Assembly: GCA_964495075.1 (NCBI GenBank)
Contig: CAZBUJ010000002.1
Coordinates: 62,001-126,000, forward strand
Reading direction: 5' to 3'
Source of the DNA: JAFGJQ01 sp964495075
GTDB lineage: Bacteria; Planctomycetota; Phycisphaerae; UBA1845
Length of the DNA: 64,000 nt
The notes beneath the pieces were generated by a model. That model ran no database searches and was not told where the DNA came from. It saw nothing but the letters and a program-made list of their open reading frames with translations. Made by a program: the position numbers and the translations under genes. Numbering within the stretch: the first letter of the stretch is position 1; every line of letters begins with the position of its first letter. Of the stretch, positions 24,941-33,411 are shown piece by piece.

Positions 24941-26317
24941 TTACGCACCTGCCCCGGTCGGCGGCTCGATCGCGTCGATGATCTTGGCCCCCACCGCGTC
25001 GCCCCACACATTCACGGCGGTGCGGAACATGTCGAGGATCCGGTCGACCCCGATGATCAGGCCGATCGCGGCGATCGGGATGGTGGCCTCCCCGGGGTGG
25101 CTCGCCAGGACACTGTTGTTGACCGCTTCGAGCACGATGACCATCGTGACCAGCCCGGCGGAGGGGATCGAGGCCGCCCCGACCGCGGCCAGCGTGGCCG
25201 TCACCGCCACCAGAACCAGCTCGGTCAGCCCCAGCGTAACCCCGTACGCCTGGGCGAGAAATACGACGGCGACCGCCTCGTACAGCGCCGTCCCGTCCAT
25301 GTTGATGGTCGAGCCGAGCGGCAGCACGAAACCGGAGGACCGGCGACTGACGCCTCCGAGTTCGGTGGCGCATTCCATGGTGACGGGCAGAGTGGCCGAC
25401 GAGGAGTCGGTGCCGATGGCCGTCATGATCGCCTGCCGCATCTGGTGGAGGTACCGGTACGGATTGCTTCGCACGAAGAGCCAGTAGGTCAGCGGCAGAA
25501 TCACCAGGCCGTGGACGGACAGCCCGACCAGCACGATGGCCATGTACTTGCCGATGGCCGAGGCGAACGTGCTGAGCCCGATGCGGGCCACGGTCCAGGC
25601 CAGCAGGGCGAACACGCCGATCGGGGCGATCCAGATCACGGCGTGGACCATCTTCATCAGCACGGCGAACGCGGCGTTGAAGAAATCGATCAGGATGCGG
25701 CCCTTCGCCCCGATCATGGTCACGACGACGCCGAAGAAGATCGAGAAGGCGATCACGGGCAGGGGTTGGCCGGTGCCCTGGACGGTATTGGTCCCGTAAT
25801 CGATTCCGCTCGCGGCGCCGACCACGTTGAGGGGGATGATCTGCTCGACCAGGCCGCGGAAAGCGCCGACCAGGCCCTGCTTCTGCCGCGCTTCGAGCGT
25901 GGCCACGGGGGCTTCGTCGGCGTAGGCGGCCTCCGCCTCGGTCCGTTGCTGTTCGCTGATGGCCTCGCCCGGCTGGAAGGAGGTCACGAGGAGCAAGCCG
26001 ATGGTCACCGCGATCAGCATGGTGGTGAAGTAGTAGATCAGCGTCAGGATGCCGATGCGGCCGAGTTGGCGGAAGTTCCCCACGCTGGTTACCCCGACGA
26101 TCACGCTGGTCGCGACGAGCGGGATGATCAGCATCTTGAGCAGCCCCATGAAGAGGGTGTTGCCGAGGAAAGTGAACACCGCCAGCGCGCCGGCGTGGGC
26201 GTGCGTGCTGTCGCCGTCGACCATTCGGAAGTCCGGGTCGTACAGCAACTGTCCGACGATGGTGCCGGCCACCAGGCCGACGAGGATGAGGACTGTCAGG
26301 AGCCATCGGGAGGACAT
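24941..26317 (-). CDS. Dicarboxylate/amino acid:cation symporter (DAACS, SLC1-like)
   Basis: A 458-residue membrane protein of the Glt/DctA family, importing dicarboxylates or glutamate/aspartate with Na+ or H+. Signature elements are NTLFMGLLKMLIIPLVATSVI, the serine-rich hairpin GTDSSSATLPVTMECATELG, the cation motif STINMDGTALYEAVAV and IPSAGLVTMVIVLEAV. ATG 26317 (MSSRWLLTVLIL) starts the first helix. A ~60-residue hydrophilic loop (GEAISEQQRTEAEAAYAD onward, ~115-165) is larger than in GltPh. Substrate cannot be fixed from sequence. Confidence 0.93.
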   Translation of the reverse strand: MSSRWLLTVLILVGLVAGTIVGQLLYDPDFRMVDGDSTHAHAGALAVFTFLGNTLFMGLLKMLIIPLVATSVIVGVTSVGNFRQLGRIGILTLIYYFTTMLIAVTIGLLLVTSFQPGEAISEQQRTEAEAAYADEAPVATLEARQKQGLVGAFRGLVEQIIPLNVVGAASGIDYGTNTVQGTGQPLPVIAFSIFFGVVVTMIGAKGRILIDFFNAAFAVLMKMVHAVIWIAPIGVFALLAWTVARIGLSTFASAIGKYMAIVLVGLSVHGLVILPLTYWLFVRSNPYRYLHQMRQAIMTAIGTDSSSATLPVTMECATELGGVSRRSSGFVLPLGSTINMDGTALYEAVAVVFLAQAYGVTLGLTELVLVAVTATLAAVGAASIPSAGLVTMVIVLEAVNNSVLASHPGEATIPIAAIGLIIGVDRILDMFRTAVNVWGDAVGAKIIDAIEPPTGAGA

Positions 26318-26491
26318 GGGCCTGTTCTCGGGTCCGAGTTGGTGTTCCAACGCGATGCAGCCTGCCCGGCTCACGCCGGGGGGTGGCTCGGCGGGTGACC
26401 GCGGCCGGGACGTATCGTACGGGGCCGCCGGAGGCCGAACAAGCGGGAGGTCGTTTTTGACAGGCCGGCAGGGGGTCGCTATCATCGGCCC

Positions 26492-27286
26492 GTGCACCCC
26501 CCAACAGAGGACAAATCCTCTTCCGGCACTCCGGCGCCTCGCGCCTGCGTAATCATTCCCGCCCGATTTGGCTCGACTCGATACCCCGGCAAGCCGCTCC
26601 TGCGGGAGACGGGCAAGTACCTCATCCAGCACGTGTACGAGCGGGCGGCGCACGCGTCGACCGTGGCCCGCGTCCTGGTGGCGACCGACGATGAGCGGAT
26701 CCGCGACGCCGTGGGCAGCTTCGGCGGCGAGGCCGTCATGACGCGATCCGACCATCCGTCGGGCACCGATCGCGTGGCCGAGGTCGCCGCCGGCCTGGAC
26801 AACGAAGTGATCGTCAACGTGCAAGGCGACGAGCCGGAGTTGGAGCCGTCGTGCATCGATGCTCTCGTCTTGCGGTTGTCACGGGACGCCGCGTGCGTGA
26901 TGGCCACTTGTGCGTGCCCGTTCTCGGTCATGCCGGACAGCGACCCGGCGGACCCGCACGCGGTCAAGGTGGTGATCGATCGCGGCGGTCGGGCGTTGTA
27001 CTTCTCGCGCAGCCGGGTGCCGCACCTCGCGGATCCGGCGGCGGCCGACGCCTGCGCGGCCCCCTACCTGCACCTGGGCATTTACGCGTACCGCCGCGAT
27101 TTCCTGCTCGCCCTGGCCCGCCTCGCCCCGACCCCGCTGGAGCGGATGGAGCGGCTCGAGCAGTTACGAGTGCTGGAGCACGGTTACTCGATGGCCGTCG
27201 AGATCGTCGAGCGGGCGGTGGCCGGCATTGATACGCCTGATGATTACGCCGCGTTCGTGCGGCGAAACCAAGCGCAAACGGCATGA
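26492..27286 (+). CDS. kdsB: 3-deoxy-manno-octulosonate cytidylyltransferase
   Basis: Activates Kdo as CMP-Kdo for lipopolysaccharide core synthesis. The 264 residues include VIIPARFGSTRYPGKPLL (CTP-binding), VLVATDDERI, VMTRSDHPSGTDRVAEV, VIVNVQGDEPELEP and FSRSRVPH with HLGIYAYRRDFL. The start is GTG 26492, with no obvious Shine-Dalgarno and a Pro/Ser-rich N-terminal extension of ~18 residues. It is followed after 58 bp by pyrG, a sensible pairing because both use or make CTP. The last 11 bases including the stop are duplicated 15 bp downstream. Presence of kdsB implies an LPS-type outer membrane. Confidence 0.95.
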   Translation: MHPPTEDKSSSGTPAPRACVIIPARFGSTRYPGKPLLRETGKYLIQHVYERAAHASTVARVLVATDDERIRDAVGSFGGEAVMTRSDHPSGTDRVAEVAAGLDNEVIVNVQGDEPELEPSCIDALVLRLSRDAACVMATCACPFSVMPDSDPADPHAVKVVIDRGGRALYFSRSRVPHLADPAAADACAAPYLHLGIYAYRRDFLLALARLAPTPLERMERLEQLRVLEHGYSMAVEIVERAVAGIDTPDDYAAFVRRNQAQTA

Positions 27287-27301
27287 TTACAAACGGCATG
27301 A
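27276..27301 (+). repeat. Direct repeat duplicating the kdsB stop region
   Basis: AAACGGCATGA occurs at 27276-27286 (the last codons and TGA of kdsB) and again at 27291-27301, 15 bp apart. It looks like a local duplication at the stop codon. Confidence 0.6.
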
Positions 27302-27344
27302 ATCACGAAACGACCCGTCCAACCGGAAGCTCCAGAGAGCACCC

Positions 27345-29129
27345 ATGACGCCCGAAAACATTCTCGCCAATCTCAGCCACGTGTCCGACGAGACGGAGTT
27401 CTATACGCTCATGCCGGAAGGCTACAAGCCGGGCCGGACGAAGTTCGTGATCGTGTTCGGCACGGTCATGAGCGGGCTGGGCAAAGGGATCTTCTCCAGC
27501 TCGCTGGCCAAGGTCATGCAGGACAAGGGGTTCTCCGTGGCCCCCATCAAGCTGGAGGGCTACCTCAACCGGGACAGCGGTACGCTCAATCCCTACCGGC
27601 ACGGCGAGGTGTTCGTGCTGGACGACGGGATGGAGTGCGACATGGACCTGGGCACCTACGAGCGGATGCTCAACATGAACCTGTCGCGCCTCAACTTCTG
27701 CACGAGCGGGCAGATCTTCTCCGAAGTGCTTCGCAAGGAGCGGAGGGGCGGATACCTGGGGCGCGATGTCCAGATGATCCCGCACGTGACGGGCGAAGTG
27801 AAGTACCGGCTCCGCGAACTGGCGACCCGCACGCAGGCGGACATCGTGTTCGTGGAGATTGGCGGGACGGCCGGCGACGTGGAGAACGCATACTTCATCG
27901 AGGCGATGCGGCAGTTGGCGTTCAAAGAGGGACCATCAAGCTGTTGCTATGTGGCCCTGACGTACGTCCTCGAGCCGCCGACCCTGGGTGAGCAGAAATC
28001 GAAGCCGGCCCAGTTGAACATCAAGACGCTGATGGCGATGGGGATCATGCCGCACATTATCGCCTGCCGGGCCAATCATCCGGTGACCACCAAGGTGCGG
28101 GAGAAGCTGGCTTTGTATTCCAACGTCCCCGTCGAGCGGGTATTCTCGATGCACGACCTGGAGAGCGTGTACCTCGTGCCCGACATGCTGCGGGATGCCG
28201 GGATCGACTCCGCGGTGCTCGACATCCTCGGGCTCACCGACAAGGCGGACGCGGCGGCGGAACGGACGGCCCGTGACGCGTGGGGCGCGTACGTCGCGCG
28301 GTACCGGTCGGCGGACCGGCCGGTGACCATCGGAATCACGGGCAAGTACACGTCGCTGCGTGACAGCTACGCGAGTATCATCCAGGCGCTGGAGCACGCT
28401 GGCACCCAGCTCGGGGCGAAGGTGCGGATCGAGTGGATCGACAGCTCGACGCTCACCGCGTCGGACGTGGCCCGCAAGCTGCGGGACGTGCACGGCATCA
28501 TCGTACCGGGCGGGTTCGGCGTGCGGGGGGTGGAAGGGAAAATCACCTGCGTGCGCCACGCCCGCGAGCAAGGCATCCCGTACCTCGGCTTGTGCTACGG
28601 CCTCCAGATCGCGGTGATCGAGTACGCCCGTAACGTCTGCGGGCTCGCCGGCGCGAACAGCACGGAGATCGACCCGGACACGCCGCACCCCGTCATCGAC
28701 ATCCTGCCCGAACAGAAGCGAATCGAGGGGCTGGGCGGCAACATGCGGCTCGGCGGTCGTGACATCGCCCTGACACCGGGCAGCCGCGTGTCGGAGATGC
28801 ACGGAGGGGCGACGACCATCCGGCTCCGGTTCCGACACCGGTACGAGGTGGAGCCGAAATACATCGAGCAGTTGGAAAGCAGCGGGCTGGTGTTCAGCGG
28901 GAGATCACCCCATCACCCGATCATGCAGGTGCTGGAACTGCGGGCCGAGCAGCATCCGTACTTTATTGCCACCCAGGCCCACGCCGAGCTGACCTCCCGG
29001 CCACTCTGCCCCGATCCGCTGTTCGTGGGCCTGGTGCGGGCGGCCCTGGTCCACAGCGGGGCCGGCGTCGACGAGCCGAACGGCGATCCGACCGATGCGC
29101 CGTCCCGCCATCCCGTCACGTCACCGTAA
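27345..29129 (+). CDS. pyrG: CTP synthase, divergent
   Basis: Makes CTP from UTP, ATP and glutamine. The 594 residues cover an amidoligase domain (P-loop TVMSGLGKGIFSSS, VEIGGTAGDVENAY, LRKERRGGYLG) and a class I glutamine amidotransferase domain (oxyanion strand VPGGFGVRGVEGK, nucleophile Cys in YLGLCYGLQIAVIEYA, His-x-Glu in QAHAEL). Several otherwise near-invariant blocks are changed: KLDPYxNVDPGT reads KLEGYLNRDSGT, DDGAETDLDLGHYER reads DDGMECDMDLGTYER, and KTKPTQ reads KSKPAQ. An extra ~25 residues precede the P-loop. ATG 27345 is used. The 3' end overlaps the convergent gene by 9 bp. Catalytic residues are kept, so it is probably functional. Confidence 0.9.
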   Translation: MTPENILANLSHVSDETEFYTLMPEGYKPGRTKFVIVFGTVMSGLGKGIFSSSLAKVMQDKGFSVAPIKLEGYLNRDSGTLNPYRHGEVFVLDDGMECDMDLGTYERMLNMNLSRLNFCTSGQIFSEVLRKERRGGYLGRDVQMIPHVTGEVKYRLRELATRTQADIVFVEIGGTAGDVENAYFIEAMRQLAFKEGPSSCCYVALTYVLEPPTLGEQKSKPAQLNIKTLMAMGIMPHIIACRANHPVTTKVREKLALYSNVPVERVFSMHDLESVYLVPDMLRDAGIDSAVLDILGLTDKADAAAERTARDAWGAYVARYRSADRPVTIGITGKYTSLRDSYASIIQALEHAGTQLGAKVRIEWIDSSTLTASDVARKLRDVHGIIVPGGFGVRGVEGKITCVRHAREQGIPYLGLCYGLQIAVIEYARNVCGLAGANSTEIDPDTPHPVIDILPEQKRIEGLGGNMRLGGRDIALTPGSRVSEMHGGATTIRLRFRHRYEVEPKYIEQLESSGLVFSGRSPHHPIMQVLELRAEQHPYFIATQAHAELTSRPLCPDPLFVGLVRAALVHSGAGVDEPNGDPTDAPSRHPVTSP

Positions 29130-30011
29130 CCGCCGCACGGCCAGCGTCGCCCGAAGTTCATTGAGAAACGCCTCGATGCGGTGGTGCACGCTCGAGGTAT
29201 GCGTGACGATCAGGACGCCGCGATACTCGGTCAGCGAGGCCCAGTCACCGCCGTTGTCACGCCACGTGTCGGGTTCGATCGACTCCCGGATCACGTCTTT
29301 CAGGTCCTCGACGCGATCCTCACGCTCCGTGTGATTGAGAGCGAGTGACAGCATATGCTCATACTCATCGATGGATCGAAGTTCCGTCCGTGTTGGGCCG
29401 GACGACGCACCCCGTTCCTCGGAGGCGATCTCGGAAACAACCCGGGCGAGTATATGCCGCTCCGTCGGCTCAAGCGGAAGATCGATCAGATCCTGGCAAT
29501 CGTAGGAACGCGTGTAGGCCATGATGGCGCCCGATGAACTCGACGTGATGCACAGGACTCCCTGGTCGACGCCGCACGTAATCCCATAGGAATCCCCGTC
29601 ATTGATTTCGAGGAGCATCGCTTTCACGACGGCGCCGAGCGGCACGTTGCGCAACCGCAGGGTGATTGGATGCGTGCGGGACAGGCGCCGGTCCTCCAGG
29701 CTGGCCCAATCGACGTACAGGTTCAGTTCGTAATCACGGGCCAACTGCCGCAACGCCTCCTCGGCGGGGAGCTGATTGAACTCGGCGGAGTTCACGGTGC
29801 GGGCCAGCGTGTTGAGCGTGGCAAGGTTGTGCTTGTCTTCCGGCGGATAGGCCGTAATGCGGAATTGCTCGAACGCCCGTTGCGCCTCGCATATCGCGCC
29901 ACGGGCCGCAGGTTCCGTTTGCTCCGGCGGCTCAAAGCTGGTGTGGGTGCCGGCCGTTGCGGCGGCGAGGCCGGCGACGAGCAGGGCCCCGGCGGGTGGC
30001 AGGATGGACAT
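29121..30011 (-). CDS. Secreted protein with STN/secretin-N-like domain, unknown function
   Basis: A 296-residue protein with an N-terminal signal peptide (MSILPPAGALLVAGLAAATAG). A central segment follows: LPAEEALRQLARDYELNLYVDW and ITLRLRNVPLGAVVKAML, which resembles the small alpha/beta STN-type module of secretins and TonB receptors. The C-terminal part (LKDVIRESIEPDTWRDNG, YRGVLIVTHTSSVHHRIEAF) recurs in many planctomycete secreted proteins without assigned function. ATG 30011 has AAGGAG 9 nt upstream. Convergent overlap with pyrG by 9 bp. Confidence 0.75.
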   Translation of the reverse strand: MSILPPAGALLVAGLAAATAGTHTSFEPPEQTEPAARGAICEAQRAFEQFRITAYPPEDKHNLATLNTLARTVNSAEFNQLPAEEALRQLARDYELNLYVDWASLEDRRLSRTHPITLRLRNVPLGAVVKAMLLEINDGDSYGITCGVDQGVLCITSSSSGAIMAYTRSYDCQDLIDLPLEPTERHILARVVSEIASEERGASSGPTRTELRSIDEYEHMLSLALNHTEREDRVEDLKDVIRESIEPDTWRDNGGDWASLTEYRGVLIVTHTSSVHHRIEAFLNELRATLAVRRLR

Positions 30012-30232
30012 GGTCCCACTCTCCTTGTGTGATTCGTGTTCGTCGTGGGCCGGATGCTCGGTTGCCGTCGATGCTATCTCCATTATCCGCAGGCCGGTTT
30101 CCAGGGTCAATCGCGGGCGGCGGACGCGCGAGAACGCCCCCACGGGCCCATCCCACGTCGGTTGGCGGCCTCGGGCGGAAAATGGTATCCTGGAACGCTC
30201 GAGCGGGGACAAACGACAGGAGCGCATCGCCG

Positions 30233-31420
30233 ATGGTTCCGATCACGTTGCTCTGGTGTGCGACCTGGACCGCCATGTTCGGGGACCCATCCACCCCATC
30301 CGACACCACCGTCCGCTTCGCCGTGTTCAACATCTGGGAACTCAGCGCGGCGAAGATCGACGAGGTGGATGACGAAGGCCACGGGGCGAACCCCCAGCTA
30401 CGGCATGCCGCGGCGATCATCCAGCGCATACGCCCCGACGTGCTGCTGATCAATGAAATCGATTTCGACGAGGCGGGCCGCAACGCGATCCACTTCCGCG
30501 ACCGGTACCTGAAGTTCGCCCAGGCCGGCCTCGACCCCGTCAACTACCCCTACGTCTTCGTCGCACCGGTCAACACCGGCGTGCCCACCGGGCGCGACCT
30601 GGACAACGACGGCAAGACCGACGGCCCGGGCGACGCGTACGGCTTCGGGCGGTACCCCGGCCAGTACGGCATGGCGTTGTACAGCCGGTTTCCGATCGAC
30701 GCCGACGGCGCCCGCACGTTCCAGAAGTTCCTGTGGAAGGACATGCCGAAGAACCTGATGCCGGATGGCACGAACGGCAAGCCGGCGTTCTACTCGGCGA
30801 CGGAAACGGCCATCTTCCGCCTCTCCAGCAAAAGCCACTGGGACGTCCCGGTGCGGATCGGCCGGACGGTCGTGCACGTCCTCGCGGCGCACCCGACGCC
30901 GCCGGTGTTCGACGGGGCGGAAGATCGCAACGGCCGCCGCGCGTTCGACGAAATCCGCCTGTGGGCGGACTACCTGACCGGCGGCGAAGCGGCGTCGTAC
31001 CTGGTCGACGACCGCGGCCAGCGCGGTGGGCTGCCCAAGGACGCCCCGTTCGTGATCCTGGGTGACATGAACGCCGACCCGGTCCTGGACCCCGCCCGCT
31101 ACGGCCAGCCGGCCATCTACCAGTTGCTCAAGCATCCGTGGGTGCAGGACCCGATGCCGCAAAGCGACGGCGCGGCGGCGCACGCGAAAGACTACCCGGG
31201 CGACAAGGCCACCCGCACCTGCGATTTCGGCCGAATCGATTACGGGTTGCCGTGCAAGGACCTGAAGGTCGCGGCCGCGGGGATGTACTGGCCGCCGCCG
31301 AAACATGATCAAGCCGACCTGGTCCGGAACCGTCAGGCGTCGAGCGATCATCGCCTGGTCTGGGTCGATATCGAGCTGGGCGTGGAATCGGCGGAACCCC
31401 AGCCGCCGCCGGTGCCCTGA
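30233..31420 (+). CDS. Endonuclease/exonuclease/phosphatase (EEP) family protein, secreted
   Basis: A 395-residue protein with an N-terminal hydrophobic signal (ITLLWCATWTAMF). The EEP fold elements are in order: VRFAVFNIWELS, DVLLINEID (metal-binding Glu), YGMALYSRFPI, VLAAHPTPP, VILGDMNADPVLD and SSDHRLVWVDIEL (catalytic His). This superfamily includes DNase I, sphingomyelinases and inositol phosphatases; the closest architecture is the bacterial secreted phosphodiesterase-like group. ATG 30233 has AGGAG 10 nt upstream. Substrate is unknown, and the neighbours (STN-like protein, nitroreductase) give no clue. Confidence 0.88.
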   Translation: MVPITLLWCATWTAMFGDPSTPSDTTVRFAVFNIWELSAAKIDEVDDEGHGANPQLRHAAAIIQRIRPDVLLINEIDFDEAGRNAIHFRDRYLKFAQAGLDPVNYPYVFVAPVNTGVPTGRDLDNDGKTDGPGDAYGFGRYPGQYGMALYSRFPIDADGARTFQKFLWKDMPKNLMPDGTNGKPAFYSATETAIFRLSSKSHWDVPVRIGRTVVHVLAAHPTPPVFDGAEDRNGRRAFDEIRLWADYLTGGEAASYLVDDRGQRGGLPKDAPFVILGDMNADPVLDPARYGQPAIYQLLKHPWVQDPMPQSDGAAAHAKDYPGDKATRTCDFGRIDYGLPCKDLKVAAAGMYWPPPKHDQADLVRNRQASSDHRLVWVDIELGVESAEPQPPPVP

Positions 31421-31473
31421 CACCGCGCCGAGGGCACCGCCACGCGGTCTGCATCGCCGACGAGGAACGAGCC

Positions 31474-31983
31474 ATGGACGTGATCGATGTCATTCGTAAG
31501 CGGCGGAGCATTCGCGACTACGCGGACACGCCGGTCGAACGGGACACGCTGCAACGCGTGCTCGAGGCGGGCCGCCTCGCCCCGTCGGCCAACAACCGCC
31601 AGGAGTGGCGGTTCATCGTCGTCACGGATCCCCAGCGCCGTCGGCAACTGGCCGCGGCGGCCAACGCCCAGCAGTTCGTCGCCCAGGCGCCGGTGGTGAT
31701 CGCCTGCTGTGCCGAGCACGACGGGCGGGTCATGCGGTGCGGGCAGCTGGCCTATCCCATCGACGTGGCGATCGCGATCGATCACATGACCTTGCAGGCG
31801 GCGGCGGAGGGGCTAGGCACTTGTTGGATCGGGGCGTTCGGAGAGGACCAGGTCAAGCGGATTCTCGGCATCCCGGAGGCCGTCGTCGTGGTAGAACTAT
31901 TGACGGTCGGGTACGCGGCCGGTCCGCCGCGGCCCTTGGAACGGCTGCCGTTGGACACGCTGGTTCATTGGGAGACCTGGTGA
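31474..31983 (+). CDS. Nitroreductase-family flavoprotein
   Basis: A 169-residue FMN-dependent nitroreductase. KRRSIRDYADTPVERDTL (FMN phosphate-binding Arg/Ser), RLAPSANNRQEWRFIVV, TLQAAAEGLGTCWIGAF and VELLTVGYAAGPP are all present. GAGGAA lies 6 nt before ATG 31474. It probably uses NAD(P)H to reduce quinones or nitro compounds; the true substrate is unknown. It is in the same direction as the HtrA-like gene 38 bp downstream. Confidence 0.92.
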   Translation: MDVIDVIRKRRSIRDYADTPVERDTLQRVLEAGRLAPSANNRQEWRFIVVTDPQRRRQLAAAANAQQFVAQAPVVIACCAEHDGRVMRCGQLAYPIDVAIAIDHMTLQAAAEGLGTCWIGAFGEDQVKRILGIPEAVVVVELLTVGYAAGPPRPLERLPLDTLVHWETW

Positions 31984-32021
31984 TTGCCGGCGAATGCCGC
32001 GGGGCGATGCGGGAGGTACGG

Positions 32022-33389
32022 ATGGATCGTAAGCGACTGGGTTGCGGCGTATTGGTGCTGTTGCTGGCGGGCGGCGTGGCGGGGGCGCGCGACCCGGGCC
32101 CGGTACCGACGGGCGCGGATTTCCGACGCATCGTTCGCCAGGCCAAGGCGAAAGTCTTTCCCGCGGTGGTGTTCGTCAAATGCGTCCGCGAGGGGCACGA
32201 GACGGGCAAGCGCGAGAGCCAGGAGGTCTCGGGCAGCGGCGTGATCATCTCCCACGGCGGTGAGGTGCTGACCAACTGGCACGTGGTGGAGAAGGCCGTA
32301 TCGGTGCGATGCCTGCTCTACGACGGCCGGGCGTTCACCGCCAAGGTGCTGGGGCAGGACAAGGACATCGACCTGGCCATGCTGCAGTTGGAAGGCGTGG
32401 ACGGCGATCCGTTTGACCACGCCGAGATCGGCGACTCGAACGCCCTCGAGGAAGGTGACTTCGTGATGGCGATGGGGGCGCCGTGGGGCATGAGCCGGTC
32501 GGTTTCGATCGGGATCGTCTCCTGCGTCCGGCGGTACCTGCCCGATCACAGCGAGTACAGCCTGTGGCTTCAGACGGACGCGGCGATCAGCCCGGGCAAC
32601 TCGGGCGGACCGCTGGTCAACACCGACGGGCAGGTGGTGGGAATCAACACCCGCGGTGTGATGGTCGGCGGCGACATGGGCTTTGCCATCCCCTCCGACA
32701 CGATGATGCATTTCGTCTCGCAGATTCGCGACCACGGCAAGGTGGATTGGAGCTGGACCGGTTTGCAACTGCAGCCGCTGCGGGATTTCAATCGCGACAT
32801 CTACTTCGACGCCGACCACGGCGTGATGGTGGCCGGCACGGATCCGGACAGCCCCGCCGAGACGGCCGGACTGCGGGCCAAGGACCGCGTCGTCAAGGTC
32901 AACGGCGCGCCGGTCGACGCGATGACGGAGGAGGACTTGCCGCACCTCCGCCGCCTGTTCGGCATGTTGACCAAGGACGCGCCGGCCGACGTCGAGTTGA
33001 TCCGGGGCGGCGAAACGGTGCGGGTTCAGCTCACGCCGCGGGAGAAGGGCCGCGTCGAAGGCGAGGAGCTGGACTGCCCGCGGTGGGACCTGACGGTCAA
33101 GACGATCAACCAGTTCGACAATCCCGAACTGCACTTCCACTGCCAGGAAGGCGTGTTCATCTACGGAATCAAGATGCCGGGCAACGCGTCGTCGTCGAAT
33201 CTTCAGGAGCATGACATCATCCTGTCGATCGACGGCAAGGCCGTGAAGACGCTGCAGGACGTGAAAGACATTCACACCGCCACGTTGGCGGAGGTGGCAT
33301 CGAAGCACCGGATCCTGTTCACGGTGTTGCGCAACGGTCTGATGCGGCAGGTCGTGTTGGATTTCGCCCGCGAGTACGACAAGGAATAA
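32022..33389 (+). CDS. HtrA/Deg-like serine protease with PDZ domains
   Basis: A 455-residue secreted protease: signal peptide (LGCGVLVLLLAGGVAGA) and a trypsin-like domain (~35-230). The intact triad is His in LTNWHVVEK, Asp in DKDIDLAML and Ser in SPGNSGGPLV. Then come PDZ1 (~265-350, GVMVAGTDPDSPAETAGLRAKD) and a second PDZ-like region (~375-450, LQEHDIILSIDGKAV). ATG 32022 has GGAGG 5-6 nt upstream. HtrA proteins degrade or refold damaged envelope proteins. The next gene, 22 bp downstream, is a longer PDZ protein with no visible triad, suggesting a protease and pseudoprotease pair. Confidence 0.93.
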   Translation: MDRKRLGCGVLVLLLAGGVAGARDPGPVPTGADFRRIVRQAKAKVFPAVVFVKCVREGHETGKRESQEVSGSGVIISHGGEVLTNWHVVEKAVSVRCLLYDGRAFTAKVLGQDKDIDLAMLQLEGVDGDPFDHAEIGDSNALEEGDFVMAMGAPWGMSRSVSIGIVSCVRRYLPDHSEYSLWLQTDAAISPGNSGGPLVNTDGQVVGINTRGVMVGGDMGFAIPSDTMMHFVSQIRDHGKVDWSWTGLQLQPLRDFNRDIYFDADHGVMVAGTDPDSPAETAGLRAKDRVVKVNGAPVDAMTEEDLPHLRRLFGMLTKDAPADVELIRGGETVRVQLTPREKGRVEGEELDCPRWDLTVKTINQFDNPELHFHCQEGVFIYGIKMPGNASSSNLQEHDIILSIDGKAVKTLQDVKDIHTATLAEVASKHRILFTVLRNGLMRQVVLDFAREYDKE

Positions 33390-33411
33390 GCCTGCCGAGG
33401 AGAACGCACGC

